64,000 nucleotides of DNA, taken from Pseudorhodoferax soli. GTDB lineage: Bacteria; Pseudomonadota; Gammaproteobacteria; Burkholderiales; Burkholderiaceae_C. The stretch lies in NCBI RefSeq assembly GCF_003337555.1, contig NZ_QPJK01000016.1, positions 1-64,000 on the forward strand. Direction: 5' to 3'. The first letter of the stretch is position 1. The number at the start of each line of letters is the position of its first letter. Both the position numbers and the translations under genes were made by a program. The notes beneath the pieces are model-generated. The model saw only the letters and a list, made by a program, of their open reading frames with translations. It made no database searches and was not told where the DNA came from. Below, piece by piece: positions 36,478 through 45,630 of the stretch.

Positions 36478-37836
36478 CTACCGCGCCGCCGCACCCGCAG
36501 GTGGGACCTGCCCCGGGCCCAGTGCCGCCAGGCGCGCGGCCAGCTGGCGCGCGCCCCGGGCGGTGGCGCCCTTGCCCGTGATCGCCAGCGCGGGCGCATG
36601 GGCCAGCATGCGCTGGAAGACGGCGCGCACTTCGTCTGCGCCGATGTCCTCGATGATCGCCAGCGCCTGGGCCATCGGCATCACCGCGCCGCTGGCCTGC
36701 AGTTCTTCCACGGCCTGCTCCATCGTGGCGTAGGTGCGTTCAGCGGCGCGCACGCGCGACACGGTCAGCTGGTTCTTGGCGCGCTCCAGGTGCACGGGGT
36801 CGATCGCAGCCGCCTGTGCACGCAGCAGGTCGCCCGTGGCTGCGACCAGCGCCTCCAGCTTGTCGGGCGTCGTCACGGCATTCACGACAAAGTTGGCCCA
36901 CACGTCCCCCTTGTCGATCGTGGCATCGGCCGTATAGGCCAGGCCGAGCTTCTCCCGGATGGTGTCGACCAGCGGCGACGACATCCCGCCGCCGAACAGG
37001 TTGGCCGCCACCGACGCCACCAGGCGCCAGCGCTGCTGCGACACGGCATCCAGTTGCGCCGGCGCCACCGGGTAGGCGATGTTCAGGAACACCTGGGAGA
37101 CCTGGGTGAAGCGCCGCGCCACGGCCTGCCCCACATAGGTGGCAGGCGCCGGTGGCTCGACCACCGAGGGATCGTGCGCCGCCGGCATCGCGCCGAACAG
37201 CTCCCCGGCCAACGCCATCCAGGCCGCGACATCGAAATTGCCCGCTGCGGCGACGACCGTCTTCTGTGCAACGTAGTGCGACTGCACGTGGCGCACGAGG
37301 TCGCTGCGCGAGAAGCCTTCGATGTTGCCGAGGGTGCCGATCACGGGCATGCCCATGGATGCGTCGCCCCAGATGGCACGGTCGAGCAGGTCGTCGGCGC
37401 TGTCCTGCGGATCCTCGTCGTACTCGATGGCCTCCTGCCGGATCACTTCCAGCTCGCGGCGCAACTCGTGCTCGGGAAAGCTGCTGTTCAACACGATGTC
37501 GGCCGTCATGCGCAGCAACTGGTCGGCATGCCGGCCCAGGCCCGTCATGAAGTAGCCCGTGGCGTCCTTGCCGGTGAACGCGTTGACATCGGCGCCGAGC
37601 CGCTCGGCGTCCAGGTTGATCGCCTGGACGGAGCGGGTGGCCGTGCCTTTGAACGCCATGTGCTCCAGGACATGGCTGATGCCATTGGTGGCCGGCGTCT
37701 CGTCGCGGGAACCGACCCGCAGGAAGACGCCCACGCTGACGCTCTGCACATGCGGCATCGGCACGGCCAGCAGCCTCACGCCGTTGGCCAGCGTGCGAAG
37801 CGCCGCGGCGCTCCCTCCGTCCGGGTGATGGGCCAT
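36478..37836 (-). CDS. M16-family zinc peptidase
   Basis: A 452-residue peptidase of the mitochondrial-processing-peptidase type. The inverted zinc motif HVLEH (His55, Glu58, His59) is intact and the third ligand Glu135 lies 76 residues downstream, as expected. The C-terminal half (LFGGGMSSPLVDTIREKLGLAY) is a second M16 fold. No signal peptide is seen, so it should be cytoplasmic. It is preceded by a small HTH gene with a 3-base gap. Its single-chain length suggests a homodimer. Three bases and a short gap separate it from the convergent kinase gene. Confidence 0.93.
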   Translation of the reverse strand: MAHHPDGGSAAALRTLANGVRLLAVPMPHVQSVSVGVFLRVGSRDETPATNGISHVLEHMAFKGTATRSVQAINLDAERLGADVNAFTGKDATGYFMTGLGRHADQLLRMTADIVLNSSFPEHELRRELEVIRQEAIEYDEDPQDSADDLLDRAIWGDASMGMPVIGTLGNIEGFSRSDLVRHVQSHYVAQKTVVAAAGNFDVAAWMALAGELFGAMPAAHDPSVVEPPAPATYVGQAVARRFTQVSQVFLNIAYPVAPAQLDAVSQQRWRLVASVAANLFGGGMSSPLVDTIREKLGLAYTADATIDKGDVWANFVVNAVTTPDKLEALVAATGDLLRAQAAAIDPVHLERAKNQLTVSRVRAAERTYATMEQAVEELQASGAVMPMAQALAIIEDIGADEVRAVFQRMLAHAPALAITGKGATARGARQLAARLAALGPGQVPPAGAAAR

Positions 37837-37839
37837 GGC

Positions 37840-38097
37840 TCAACGCTCCTGCGGCTGCTGCGGCTGGAGCCCGACGCCGTAGAGCGCCAGCAGGCCGACC
37901 ATGTGCCCGATGGACACGCCGGGCTCGCCCGCTTCGACGCGGCCGATGGTCTGCACATGCACGCCCAGGCGCGCGGCCGCCGCGGCCTGGCCTTCGCCTG
38001 CCGCCAGCCGCGCCGCCTTGGCGGCCGCGCCCAGGGCGCGGATGGTCTGCAAGGCGTCCTCGCCGATGTCTGTGGAAATGCGCTTGCCTTGGGTCAT
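37840..38097 (-). CDS. Small XRE-type helix-turn-helix protein (HipB-like)
   Basis: An 85-residue DNA-binding protein. The helix-turn-helix reads GQAAAAARLGVHVQTIGRVE, followed by EAGEPGVSIGHMVGLLALYG, a layout like HipB-type antitoxins and Cro/CI regulators. The ATG at 38097 was chosen because the preceding frame lacks protein character. It lies three bases before the M16 peptidase start, so they form one unit. No HipA kinase follows. It may autoregulate the pair; whether it is a substrate of the peptidase is speculation. Confidence 0.82.
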   Translation of the reverse strand: MTQGKRISTDIGEDALQTIRALGAAAKAARLAAGEGQAAAAARLGVHVQTIGRVEAGEPGVSIGHMVGLLALYGVGLQPQQPQER

Positions 38098-38549
38098 CGG
38101 CGGATTGTCGCCGCGCCGCAGCGGGCCGCTTGTGCGGCGGCGCCACCCGGGCACCGGCCCATGCGGCCCCGGCAACCGCGGCTGGCCGCCTTGCAGGCGG
38201 GCCGGCCGAGCCGACGGTTACAGCTGAAATCCACGCCCCTGCGCTGAAATCGGGCCGACATCCGGCGCGGCGAGCATTGCGGCCGCGACAGCGCCCGCTC
38301 GAACGGGCCCGCGCCCCCAGGCCGGCAGCCCCATGTGCCCCAGGCCGGCATCGATTCCTGTCCGCACCGGCCACCAGGCCGCTGCGGAGGCCGACGCTCT
38401 GCGGGCGCGGCCCGCCTCGGCGCGCGCACCCACGAAGAGAACGCCAGGAGCAGCATGCACCATCCCCACCCAGCCCCGTGCGGCGACGCGCGCGCACGCA
38501 CAGCGCCCCCTCGCCCCGCCCACCGTCCGCAGCCCGAGGCACGATCCGC
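38098..38549. other. Divergent intergenic region, HTH gene to cytochrome c
   Basis: A 452-base gap between divergent starts. It is very G+C-rich and all long frames in it look like shadows. It holds a direct repeat at 38223-38251. No RNA gene or clear promoter was recognised. Confidence 0.45.
38223..38251. repeat. Direct repeat GCTGAAATC, two copies 20 bases apart
   Basis: Identical nine-base copies at 38223-38231 and 38243-38251. A two-helical-turn spacing suits tandem binding of a response regulator or similar protein. It could be chance. Confidence 0.35.
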
Positions 38550-39950
38550 ATGCCGCTGAACCGGACCGCAGCCGCCCTGCTGCTGGTGCTGGCCGGCGGC
38601 CCTGCCCTTGCCGCCGACACCGCGCCCGCCACCAACCCGCTCGTCGAGCGCGGCCGCCAGCTCTCCATCGCGGCCGATTGCGTGGCTTGCCACACCGCCC
38701 CCAACGGCGGCGCGCCGTTCGCGGGTGGCTATGCCATCGATTCGCCGATGGGGCCGATCTTCTCGACCAACATCACGCCCTCGAAGACGCACGGCATCGG
38801 CAACTACACGCTGGAGCAGTTCAGCCGCGCGCTGCGCCAGGGCGTGCGGCCCGACGGTGCCCACCTGTACCCGGCCATGCCCTACACGGCCTACACGCAG
38901 ATCAGCGATGCGGACACCGAGGCGCTGTACAGCTACTTCATGCACGGCGTGCAGCCCGCGGACCAGCCCACGCCGGCCACGCAGCTGCCCTTCCCTTTCA
39001 GCGTGCGCGCTTCGATGGCGGCGTGGAACGCACTGTTCCTCCAGGACCAACGCTTCACGCCCGACGCCGCCAAGACCACCGAGGTCAACCGCGGTGCCTA
39101 CCTGGCCGAGGCCCTGGCCCACTGCAGCACCTGCCACACGCCACGCAACGCGCTGATGGCCGAACGACTGGGCGACCGCCACCTGGCCGGCGGCGCAGTC
39201 GGCCCCTGGTACGCGCCCAACATCACGTCCGACCCGCAGCACGGCATCGGCGGCTGGACCGAGGCGGAACTGGTGCAGTACCTGCGCACGGGCCACATCG
39301 ACCACAAGGCCCAGGCCGCCGGCCCCATGGCCGAGGCCATCGAGCACAGCCTGCAGCACTTGCCTGCGTCGGACCTGAAGGCCATCGCCGCCTACCTGAA
39401 GCAGACCCCACCCATCGGCGCCGAGCAGGCCGGCGCGCCGACGCGCTTCGACCGCGGCCAGGCGTCGCGCAGCGAATTCGACCTGCGTGGCCAGGCCACG
39501 GTCGATGCCGGCTGGCGCATCTTCAGCGGCAGCTGCGCGGCCTGCCACCAGGCCAACGGCACGGGCACCGGAAACGGCGCCTACCCGGCGCTGTTCCACA
39601 ACTCGGTGACCGGCGCCGACCGCGCCGACAACCTGATCGCGACCATCCTGCACGGCGTGAGCCGCACGGTGGACGGCAAGCCGCAGTTCATGCCGGCCTT
39701 CGGCGACGCGGCCGCGTTCACCGACCGGCTCAGCGACCAGGAGATCGCCGAGCTCAGCAACTACGTGCTGGCGCAGTACGGCGGCAGCGCCCTGCGCGTG
39801 GATGCGGAACAGGTGCGCGTGGCGCGCGCCGGTGGCGAGAAGCCGCTGCTCGCGAAGGCGCAGCCCTTCATGCTCCCCGCCCTCATGGTGCTGGCTTTGC
39901 TGGTGCTGGTGGCCCTGGTGGCCCTCGTGCTGCGCCGGCGCGCCCGCTGA
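38550..39950 (+). CDS. Triheme cytochrome c subunit of a membrane-bound FAD dehydrogenase
   Basis: A 466-residue exported cytochrome with a signal peptide (PLNRTAAALLLVLAGG to ALAAD) and three CxxCH heme sites: CVACH, CSTCH and CAACH. A C-terminal hydrophobic helix (LPALMVLALLVLVALVALVL) anchors it in the inner membrane with a basic end. It matches the cytochrome subunit of alcohol, gluconate and glucose dehydrogenase complexes. Electrons from the FAD subunit two genes downstream would pass through it to ubiquinone. It is followed after 17 bases by the small subunit. Confidence 0.94.
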   Translation: MPLNRTAAALLLVLAGGPALAADTAPATNPLVERGRQLSIAADCVACHTAPNGGAPFAGGYAIDSPMGPIFSTNITPSKTHGIGNYTLEQFSRALRQGVRPDGAHLYPAMPYTAYTQISDADTEALYSYFMHGVQPADQPTPATQLPFPFSVRASMAAWNALFLQDQRFTPDAAKTTEVNRGAYLAEALAHCSTCHTPRNALMAERLGDRHLAGGAVGPWYAPNITSDPQHGIGGWTEAELVQYLRTGHIDHKAQAAGPMAEAIEHSLQHLPASDLKAIAAYLKQTPPIGAEQAGAPTRFDRGQASRSEFDLRGQATVDAGWRIFSGSCAACHQANGTGTGNGAYPALFHNSVTGADRADNLIATILHGVSRTVDGKPQFMPAFGDAAAFTDRLSDQEIAELSNYVLAQYGGSALRVDAEQVRVARAGGEKPLLAKAQPFMLPALMVLALLVLVALVALVLRRRAR

Positions 39951-39967
39951 CCCCAAGAAAGAACCCC

Positions 39968-40513
39968 ATGACCCAAGAACAAGCCATCCACGGGCCGCTG
40001 CTGTCGCGGCGCGCCCTGCTCGAAACCGCTGCCGCAGCCGGCGTCGCGCTGGGCCTGGCTGCGGTGTCCATGCCCGCCGCGCTGGCGCAGGCGCAGCCAC
40101 CCGCAGGCGGCCTGGCCGCGGCCGACTTCCATCGCCTGTCGCAGTTCCTCACAGGCGGCGAGCCGCTGGACGCGGCGCTGGCCGCCCGCTACCAGGCCGT
40201 GCTGCGCAAGCGTGACCCGGCCTTCGACCAGGCCGCGCAGGACCTGCTGCGCCTGGTGGACGGCAGCCAGGCCGCGCATGTCGACGCCCTGCTGCAGCAG
40301 CCGCAACTGGCCGAGGGCCCGCTGCACGACACGCTCAAGCGCATCGTCTCGGCCTGGTACCTGGGCATCGTGGGCGACGACAACGGCACCGAACTGGTGG
40401 CGTATGCCAACGCACTGATGTACCGCCCCACGCGCGGCATCCTGGACATCCCCAGCTATGGCTCCGGGCCCGACACCTGGGGCCAAAAGCCGCAGACCGA
40501 AAGCACGACATGA
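39968..40513 (+). CDS. Small Tat-exported subunit of the FAD dehydrogenase (sorbitol-dehydrogenase type)
   Basis: A 181-residue protein with a twin-arginine-like signal (LLSRRALLETAAAAGVALGL to ALAQA) and a helical mature domain with LKRIVSAWYLGIVGDD and YRPTRGILDIPSYG typical of gamma/hitch-hiker subunits. In related glucose and fructose dehydrogenases this subunit carries the folded catalytic subunit through the Tat system. Its stop overlaps the catalytic-subunit ATG (ATGA). Confidence 0.92.
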   Translation: MTQEQAIHGPLLSRRALLETAAAAGVALGLAAVSMPAALAQAQPPAGGLAAADFHRLSQFLTGGEPLDAALAARYQAVLRKRDPAFDQAAQDLLRLVDGSQAAHVDALLQQPQLAEGPLHDTLKRIVSAWYLGIVGDDNGTELVAYANALMYRPTRGILDIPSYGSGPDTWGQKPQTESTT

Positions 40514-42147
40514 ACAACAGCAGCCAATTCGACGCCGACCTCATCGTCATCGGCTCGGGCGTGATGGGCGGCCTGATCGCCACGCGCCTGGCCAAGGCCG
40601 GCAAGTCGGTCATCATCCTGGAGGCCGGCCCGCGCGTGAAGCGTGCCGACATCGTCGAAACCTACCGCAACGCGCCGGTCAAGCTCTCGCTGGCCAACAT
40701 GAAGGCCCAGGGCAGCGGCTCGCCCTTCCCGAACCCGCCGCACATCCCGTCGACCTACGGCGACTACCTGCAGCAGGTCGGCCCCGTGAAGTACCCGACC
40801 AAGTATTTGCGCGTGGTGGGCGGCACCACCTGGCATTTCGGCTCGGCGCTGTGGCGCATGATCCCGAACGACTTCAAGCTGCGCACGCTGTACGGCCGCG
40901 GCCGCGACTGGCCCATCGGCTACGACGAACTGGAGCACTACTACAACGAGGCCGAGGCCGAACTCGGCGTCTCGGGCGTGGACGGCCAGGACGAGAGCGG
41001 CCATGGCGGCGCGGCGCATCCGCCGCGCTCCAAGCCCTTCCCGATGAAGGGCCTGAACGAGCCCTACTTCATGCAGCGCGTGGCCGAGATGCTGAAACCC
41101 GGGGGCTACAACCCCGTGATCGAGCCGCACGGCCGCGCCAGCCGCCCCTACGGCAACCGGCCGGTCTGCGCCGGCAACAACAACTGCAACCCGGTCTGCC
41201 CCATCGGCGCCAAGTACGACGGCTCCATGCACATCGACGCGGCCGAGCGCCATGGCGCCAAGCTGCTGGACAACGCCGTGGTGCACAAGATCGAGGCAGG
41301 TGACGACGGCAAGATCACGGCCGTGCAGTACACCCGCCCCGACGGCAGCACGCACCGGCTGACGGCGCGCCATTTCGTGCTGGCCGCCTATGGCATCGAG
41401 AGCCCCAAGCTGCTGCTGATGTCGACCTCGGAGAAGTACCCGAACGGCATCGCCAATTCGTCCGACCAGGTGGGCCGCAACCTGATGGGCCACACCGGCA
41501 TCAGCATGAACATCATGATGGGCGAGGACGTGTGGCCGGGCCAGGGGCCGACCGAACTGCTGGTCTACCTGAACTGGCGCGACGGGCCGTTCCGCAAGGA
41601 CATCCCGAGCTACAAGACCAAGTTCCGCAACACCGTGCCGACCTCGCAGATCGCTTCCGGCCTGATCGAGAAGGGCGTGTTCGGCAGCCGGCTCGACGCC
41701 GAGATCCGGCGGCAGTCGGCGCGCTCGCTGAACGTGGCCGTGGACTTCGAGACCGAGGCGCTGCCGCAGAACCGCATCGTGCCGAGCAAGACCAAACGCG
41801 ACGCCATCGGCATTCCCTTGCCCGAGATCTACTACAGCGTGAACGACTACTGGAACGCGGGCCGCGACTTCGGCGTGACGGATTTGAAGCGCATGGCCGC
41901 GCTCATGAACGCCGAGATCCTCAAGATGGACACCAGCCACCAGGACCGCCAGCACATCATGGGCACGACCATCATGGGCGACGACCCGAAGGATTCAGTG
42001 GTCGACCGCGACTGCCGCACGCACGACCACCCGAACCTCTTCATCGCGGGCACCAGCGTGATGCCGTCGGCCTCGTGCATGAACCCGACGCTGACGGGCG
42101 CCGCGCTGAGCGTGCGCATTGCCGACCAACTGCTCAAGGAGATCTGA
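40510..42147 (+). CDS. GMC-family FAD-dependent dehydrogenase, catalytic subunit
   Basis: A 545-residue GMC oxidoreductase. The FAD-binding motif IVIGSGVMGGLIATRLAKAG is at the N-terminus, RVVGGTTWHFGS follows, and the C-terminal catalytic region has the His in MGTTIMGDDPKDS and the Asn in ASCMNPTLTGAAL. Cys220, Cys226 and Cys230 (CAGNNNCNPVC) match the C-x5-C-x3-C cluster that holds the [3Fe-4S] centre in Burkholderia FAD-glucose dehydrogenase. The complex should oxidise a sugar or sugar acid in the periplasm. The substrate (glucose, gluconate, 2-ketogluconate or a polyol) is not decided by sequence. Confidence 0.93.
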   Translation: MNNSSQFDADLIVIGSGVMGGLIATRLAKAGKSVIILEAGPRVKRADIVETYRNAPVKLSLANMKAQGSGSPFPNPPHIPSTYGDYLQQVGPVKYPTKYLRVVGGTTWHFGSALWRMIPNDFKLRTLYGRGRDWPIGYDELEHYYNEAEAELGVSGVDGQDESGHGGAAHPPRSKPFPMKGLNEPYFMQRVAEMLKPGGYNPVIEPHGRASRPYGNRPVCAGNNNCNPVCPIGAKYDGSMHIDAAERHGAKLLDNAVVHKIEAGDDGKITAVQYTRPDGSTHRLTARHFVLAAYGIESPKLLLMSTSEKYPNGIANSSDQVGRNLMGHTGISMNIMMGEDVWPGQGPTELLVYLNWRDGPFRKDIPSYKTKFRNTVPTSQIASGLIEKGVFGSRLDAEIRRQSARSLNVAVDFETEALPQNRIVPSKTKRDAIGIPLPEIYYSVNDYWNAGRDFGVTDLKRMAALMNAEILKMDTSHQDRQHIMGTTIMGDDPKDSVVDRDCRTHDHPNLFIAGTSVMPSASCMNPTLTGAALSVRIADQLLKEI

Positions 42148-42198
42148 GCGGCGCGCGGGCCTGATTCGAAACCCGTATCAGGCCGGCGCAAATCGGTA

Positions 42199-42228
42199 TT
42201 GGACGACCTATCGACGCGGCGGTAAGGT
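42199..42228 (+). promoter_or_regulatory. Possible sigma-70 promoter of the Bug-CaiB operon
   Basis: TTGGAC and TAAGGT separated by 18 bases, placing a start near 42235 and a leader of about 25 bases before the Bug ATG at 42260. The hexamers are imperfect, so this is tentative. Confidence 0.3.
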
Positions 42229-42259
42229 CGGCTCCATCAACAACGATGGAGACACGCGC

Positions 42260-43228
42260 ATGCTGCACCGCCGCGCCCTGCTGGCCCTGGCCGCCGCGTC
42301 CTCCCTGGCCGGCGCCCTGCCGGCCCAGGCCCAGGACTTCCCGCACAAGCCGATCAAGTTCGTCGTGCCCTTCCCACCGGGCAGCGGCACCGACACCTCG
42401 GCCCGCTACTTCGGCAAGAAGCTCTCGGAGCTGACCGGCCAGCCGGTGGTGGTCGAGAACAAGGCCGGTGCCAACGGCTTCCTCGCGGTGCAGGCCGTGC
42501 TGGCCGCGCCGGCCGATGGCTACACCGTGTTCGTCGGCAGCAACTCGACGCTGGCCGTCAACGTGGCGCTGTTCAAGTCGCTGCCCTACGACCCCGTGGT
42601 CGATTTCGCGCCGCTCACCATGATGATGCGTTCGCCGGCGTTGCTGATCGTGCCGGGCAACTCCCCTCACAAGACGCTGCCCGAACTGATCGCCGCGGCC
42701 AAGGCCAAGCCGACCGCGCTGAACTGCGGCGCCGGCTCCGCGGGCTACCAGCTCATGGCCGAACTGTTCAACGACGCGGCCAAGGTGCAGCTCACGCACG
42801 TGCCCTTCAAGGGCGCGAACGAGGCCGTGGCCGCGGTGGCGGCCGGCACGGTGGAGATGGCCTTCGCCGAGATGACGAGCGCGCAGGAGATGGTCAAGGG
42901 CGGACGCATCCGCGCGCTGGCCGTGGCATCGGACAAGCGCACGGTCGCGCTGCCCGAGGTCACGACCGCGGCCGAGGCCGGCCTGCCCGGCTTCACGGCC
43001 TACACCTGGGTCGGCGCCATGGTCTCGGCCAAGACGCCGAAGGCCGAGGCCGACAAGCTGGCCGCGCTGCTGACGCAGATCGAACGTCTGCCCGAGACGC
43101 GCGCCTTCTACGAGCGCATCGGCGCCGAGGTCATGCAAGGCGGCCCGCAGGAGATGCGCGCCTTCCAGGCCGAGGAGATCCGGCTGTGGAAGCGCATTGC
43201 CACGCAGGCCAAGGTGGAGCTGCAATGA
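42260..43228 (+). CDS. Bug-family (tripartite tricarboxylate) substrate-binding protein
   Basis: A 322-residue periplasmic binding protein with a signal peptide ([20 protein letters not shown] to AQAQD). Landmarks are [37 protein letters not shown] and [21 protein letters not shown]-type ribosome site precedes the ATG. It heads a five-gene acyl-CoA operon and its stop overlaps the CaiB start (ATGA), so the ligand is probably the acid that is activated by that operon. Confidence 0.93.
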   Translation: MLHRRALLALAAASSLAGALPAQAQDFPHKPIKFVVPFPPGSGTDTSARYFGKKLSELTGQPVVVENKAGANGFLAVQAVLAAPADGYTVFVGSNSTLAVNVALFKSLPYDPVVDFAPLTMMMRSPALLIVPGNSPHKTLPELIAAAKAKPTALNCGAGSAGYQLMAELFNDAAKVQLTHVPFKGANEAVAAVAAGTVEMAFAEMTSAQEMVKGGRIRALAVASDKRTVALPEVTTAAEAGLPGFTAYTWVGAMVSAKTPKAEADKLAALLTQIERLPETRAFYERIGAEVMQGGPQEMRAFQAEEIRLWKRIATQAKVELQ

Positions 43229-44460
43229 CGGCACCCGAGGGCGCCTTGAGCGGCATCCGCGTGCTGGACCTTTCGCGCGTGCTGGCCGGCCCCTGGGCCG
43301 CGCAGCTGCTCGGCGACCTGGGCGCAGAAGTCATCAAGGTCGAACGCCCCGGCGCTGGCGACGACACGCGCACCTGGGGACCGCCCTTCGTGCGCGACGG
43401 CGCGGGCGAGCCGACCACGGACGCCGCCTACTACCTCTGCACCAACCGCAACAAGCGCTCGATCACGGTGGACATGCAGACGCCCGAAGGCCAGCGCTTG
43501 CTGCAGGAACTGGCGCGCCAGAGCGACGTGGTGGTGGAGAACTTCAGGACGGGCAGCCTGGCGCAATACGGGCTGGACTACGCCACGCTGTCCGCGCTGA
43601 ACCCGCGTTTGGTCTACTGCTCGATCACGGGCTTTGGCCAGACCGGACCCTACGCGCAGCGCGCGGGCTACGACTTCCTGATCCAGGGCATGGGCGGTCT
43701 CATGAGCATCACGGGCCAGCCCGATGGCGCGCCCGGCGCCGGGCCCATGAAGGTGGGCGTGGCGCTGACCGACATCCTGACCGGCCTGTACGCGGCCAAC
43801 GCGATCCAGGCCGCACTGCATGCCCGCGCGCGCACCGGCCGCGGCCAGTACATCGACCTGGCTTTGCTCGACGTGGGCGTGGCCTGCCTGGGCAACCAGG
43901 CCATGAACTACCTGCACAGCGGCACAGCGCCGCAGCGCATGGGCAACGCCCACCCCAACACAGTGCCCTACCAGGACTTTCCGACGGCCGACGGCCACAT
44001 GATCCTGGCCACGGGCAACGACGGGCAGTACGCACGCTTTTGCGAGGCCGCGGGCCACCCCGAATGGGCGAGCGACCCGCGCTTCGCGCGCAACACCGGC
44101 CGGCTGCAGCACCGCGACGTGCTGATCCCCCTGCTGCGCTCGGCCACGGTGCAGCGCACCACCGCCGACTGGATCGCGCTGCTGGAGAAGGCCGGCGTGC
44201 CCTGCGGCCCGATCAACAGCATCGCCGACGTGTTCGCCGACCCGCAGGTGCGCGCACGCGGCCTGCAGATGGCGATGCCGCACGCGGGCGGCGCCGATGT
44301 GGCGCTGGTGGCCAACCCGATCCGCCTGTCGGACACCCCCGTGCAATACCGCGAGGCCCCGCCGCAGCTGGGTCAGCACACGCGCGCGGTGCTGCACGAC
44401 ATCCTGAAGATGAACGACGAGGACATCGATGCATTGCAAAGCAAAGGAGCACTCGGATGA
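43225..44460 (+). CDS. CaiB/BaiF-family (class III) CoA transferase
   Basis: A 411-residue enzyme that moves CoA between carboxylic acids. Motifs are LSGIRVLDLSRVLAGPWA, LGDLGAEVIKVERP, the catalytic Asp in QYIDLALLDVGVA, and TGFGQTGPYAQRAGYD. Both flanking junctions are ATGA overlaps. With two acyl-CoA dehydrogenases and a crotonase downstream it would activate the acid before beta-oxidation-like steps. The CoA donor is unknown; succinyl-CoA is common in the family. Confidence 0.94.
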   Translation: MTAPEGALSGIRVLDLSRVLAGPWAAQLLGDLGAEVIKVERPGAGDDTRTWGPPFVRDGAGEPTTDAAYYLCTNRNKRSITVDMQTPEGQRLLQELARQSDVVVENFRTGSLAQYGLDYATLSALNPRLVYCSITGFGQTGPYAQRAGYDFLIQGMGGLMSITGQPDGAPGAGPMKVGVALTDILTGLYAANAIQAALHARARTGRGQYIDLALLDVGVACLGNQAMNYLHSGTAPQRMGNAHPNTVPYQDFPTADGHMILATGNDGQYARFCEAAGHPEWASDPRFARNTGRLQHRDVLIPLLRSATVQRTTADWIALLEKAGVPCGPINSIADVFADPQVRARGLQMAMPHAGGADVALVANPIRLSDTPVQYREAPPQLGQHTRAVLHDILKMNDEDIDALQSKGALG

Positions 44461-45614
44461 GCGCGCTTGATTCACTCGCCCTGACCGCGATACCGCCCGA
44501 GGACGAGGCCCTGCGCGCACCCGTGCGCGCCTTCCTGGCCGAGGCCCTGAAAGACGTGCCCGCGCATGTGCGCGCCAAATCGTGGAGCGGCTACGACCCG
44601 GAATTCAGCCGCAAGCTCGGCGCCCAGGGCTGGCTCGGCATCACGCTGCCGCCGGCCTATGGCGGCGGCGGCCGCAGCGCGTTCGCGCGTTACGTGCTGG
44701 TCGAGGAGTTCCTGAACTGGGGCGCGCCCGTGGGCTCGCACTGGATCGCCGACCGCCAGAGCGCGCCGCTGATCCTGCGCTTCGGCACCGAGGCCCAGAA
44801 GCAGCGCTACGTGCCGCCGATCTGCCGCGGCGAGTCGTACTTCTGCATCGGCATGAGCGAGCCGGGCGCCGGCTCGGACCTGGCCAGCGTGCGCACCCGC
44901 GCCACGCCGAACGAGGCCGGCTGGCTGCTCAACGGCCAGAAGATCTGGACCACCAACGCCCACCACTGCAGCCACATGATCGCGCTGGTGCGCACCTCGG
45001 GCACCACCGAGGACCGGCAGAAGGGCCTGTCGCAGCTGATCGTCGACCTGAAGCTGCCGGGCGTGCGCGTGCGGCCCATCACCGACCAGTCAGGCGACGC
45101 GCACTTCTGCGAGGTGTTCTTCGACAACGTGCAGCTGGACCACGACGCGCTGGTCGGCGCCGAGGGCAAGGGCTGGGAGCAGGTCAACGCCGAGCTGGCC
45201 TTCGAGCGCAGCGGGCCGGAACGGCTGTTCTCCAGCATCGTGCTGTTCGACCAATGGGCCGCGTGGGCGCGCACGCCGGCAGGCCGCACGCCGCAGGCCG
45301 AACGCCTGGCCGGCCGCATCGTCTGCGCGCTGGCGCCGCTGCGTGCGATGTCGGTGGCCGTGACGGAGAAGCTCACGCGCGGCGAGAGCCCGCTGGTCGA
45401 GGCGGCGCTGGTGAAGGACCTGGGCACCGGCGTGGAGCAACTGGTTCCATCGGCCATCGCCGACGACCTGTTCTCGCGGGAGGGCGGCAGCGTGCCTTTG
45501 GAATTGCTGCACACGCTCGACTACGTGACCCAGGTCGCGCCCTCGTTCTCGCTGCGTGGCGGCACGCGCGAGATCTTGCGCGGCATGATCGCGCGCGGCC
45601 TGGGCCTGCGCTGA
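44457..45614 (+). CDS. Acyl-CoA dehydrogenase, larger subunit of a pair
   Basis: A 385-residue flavoprotein dehydrogenase. Landmarks are LGAQGWLGITLPPAYGGGG, the flavin-contact motif CIGMSEPGAGSDLASVRTRA, WTTNAHH, and the C-terminal FSLRGGTREILRGMIARGLG. Its ATG overlaps the CaiB stop. A shorter, more divergent acyl-CoA dehydrogenase follows after 16 bases. Such adjacent pairs usually form heterotetramers, as in pimelate or sterol side-chain degradation. Confidence 0.93.
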   Translation: MSALDSLALTAIPPEDEALRAPVRAFLAEALKDVPAHVRAKSWSGYDPEFSRKLGAQGWLGITLPPAYGGGGRSAFARYVLVEEFLNWGAPVGSHWIADRQSAPLILRFGTEAQKQRYVPPICRGESYFCIGMSEPGAGSDLASVRTRATPNEAGWLLNGQKIWTTNAHHCSHMIALVRTSGTTEDRQKGLSQLIVDLKLPGVRVRPITDQSGDAHFCEVFFDNVQLDHDALVGAEGKGWEQVNAELAFERSGPERLFSSIVLFDQWAAWARTPAGRTPQAERLAGRIVCALAPLRAMSVAVTEKLTRGESPLVEAALVKDLGTGVEQLVPSAIADDLFSREGGSVPLELLHTLDYVTQVAPSFSLRGGTREILRGMIARGLGLR

Positions 45615-45630
45615 AAAAGGACCAGACACC

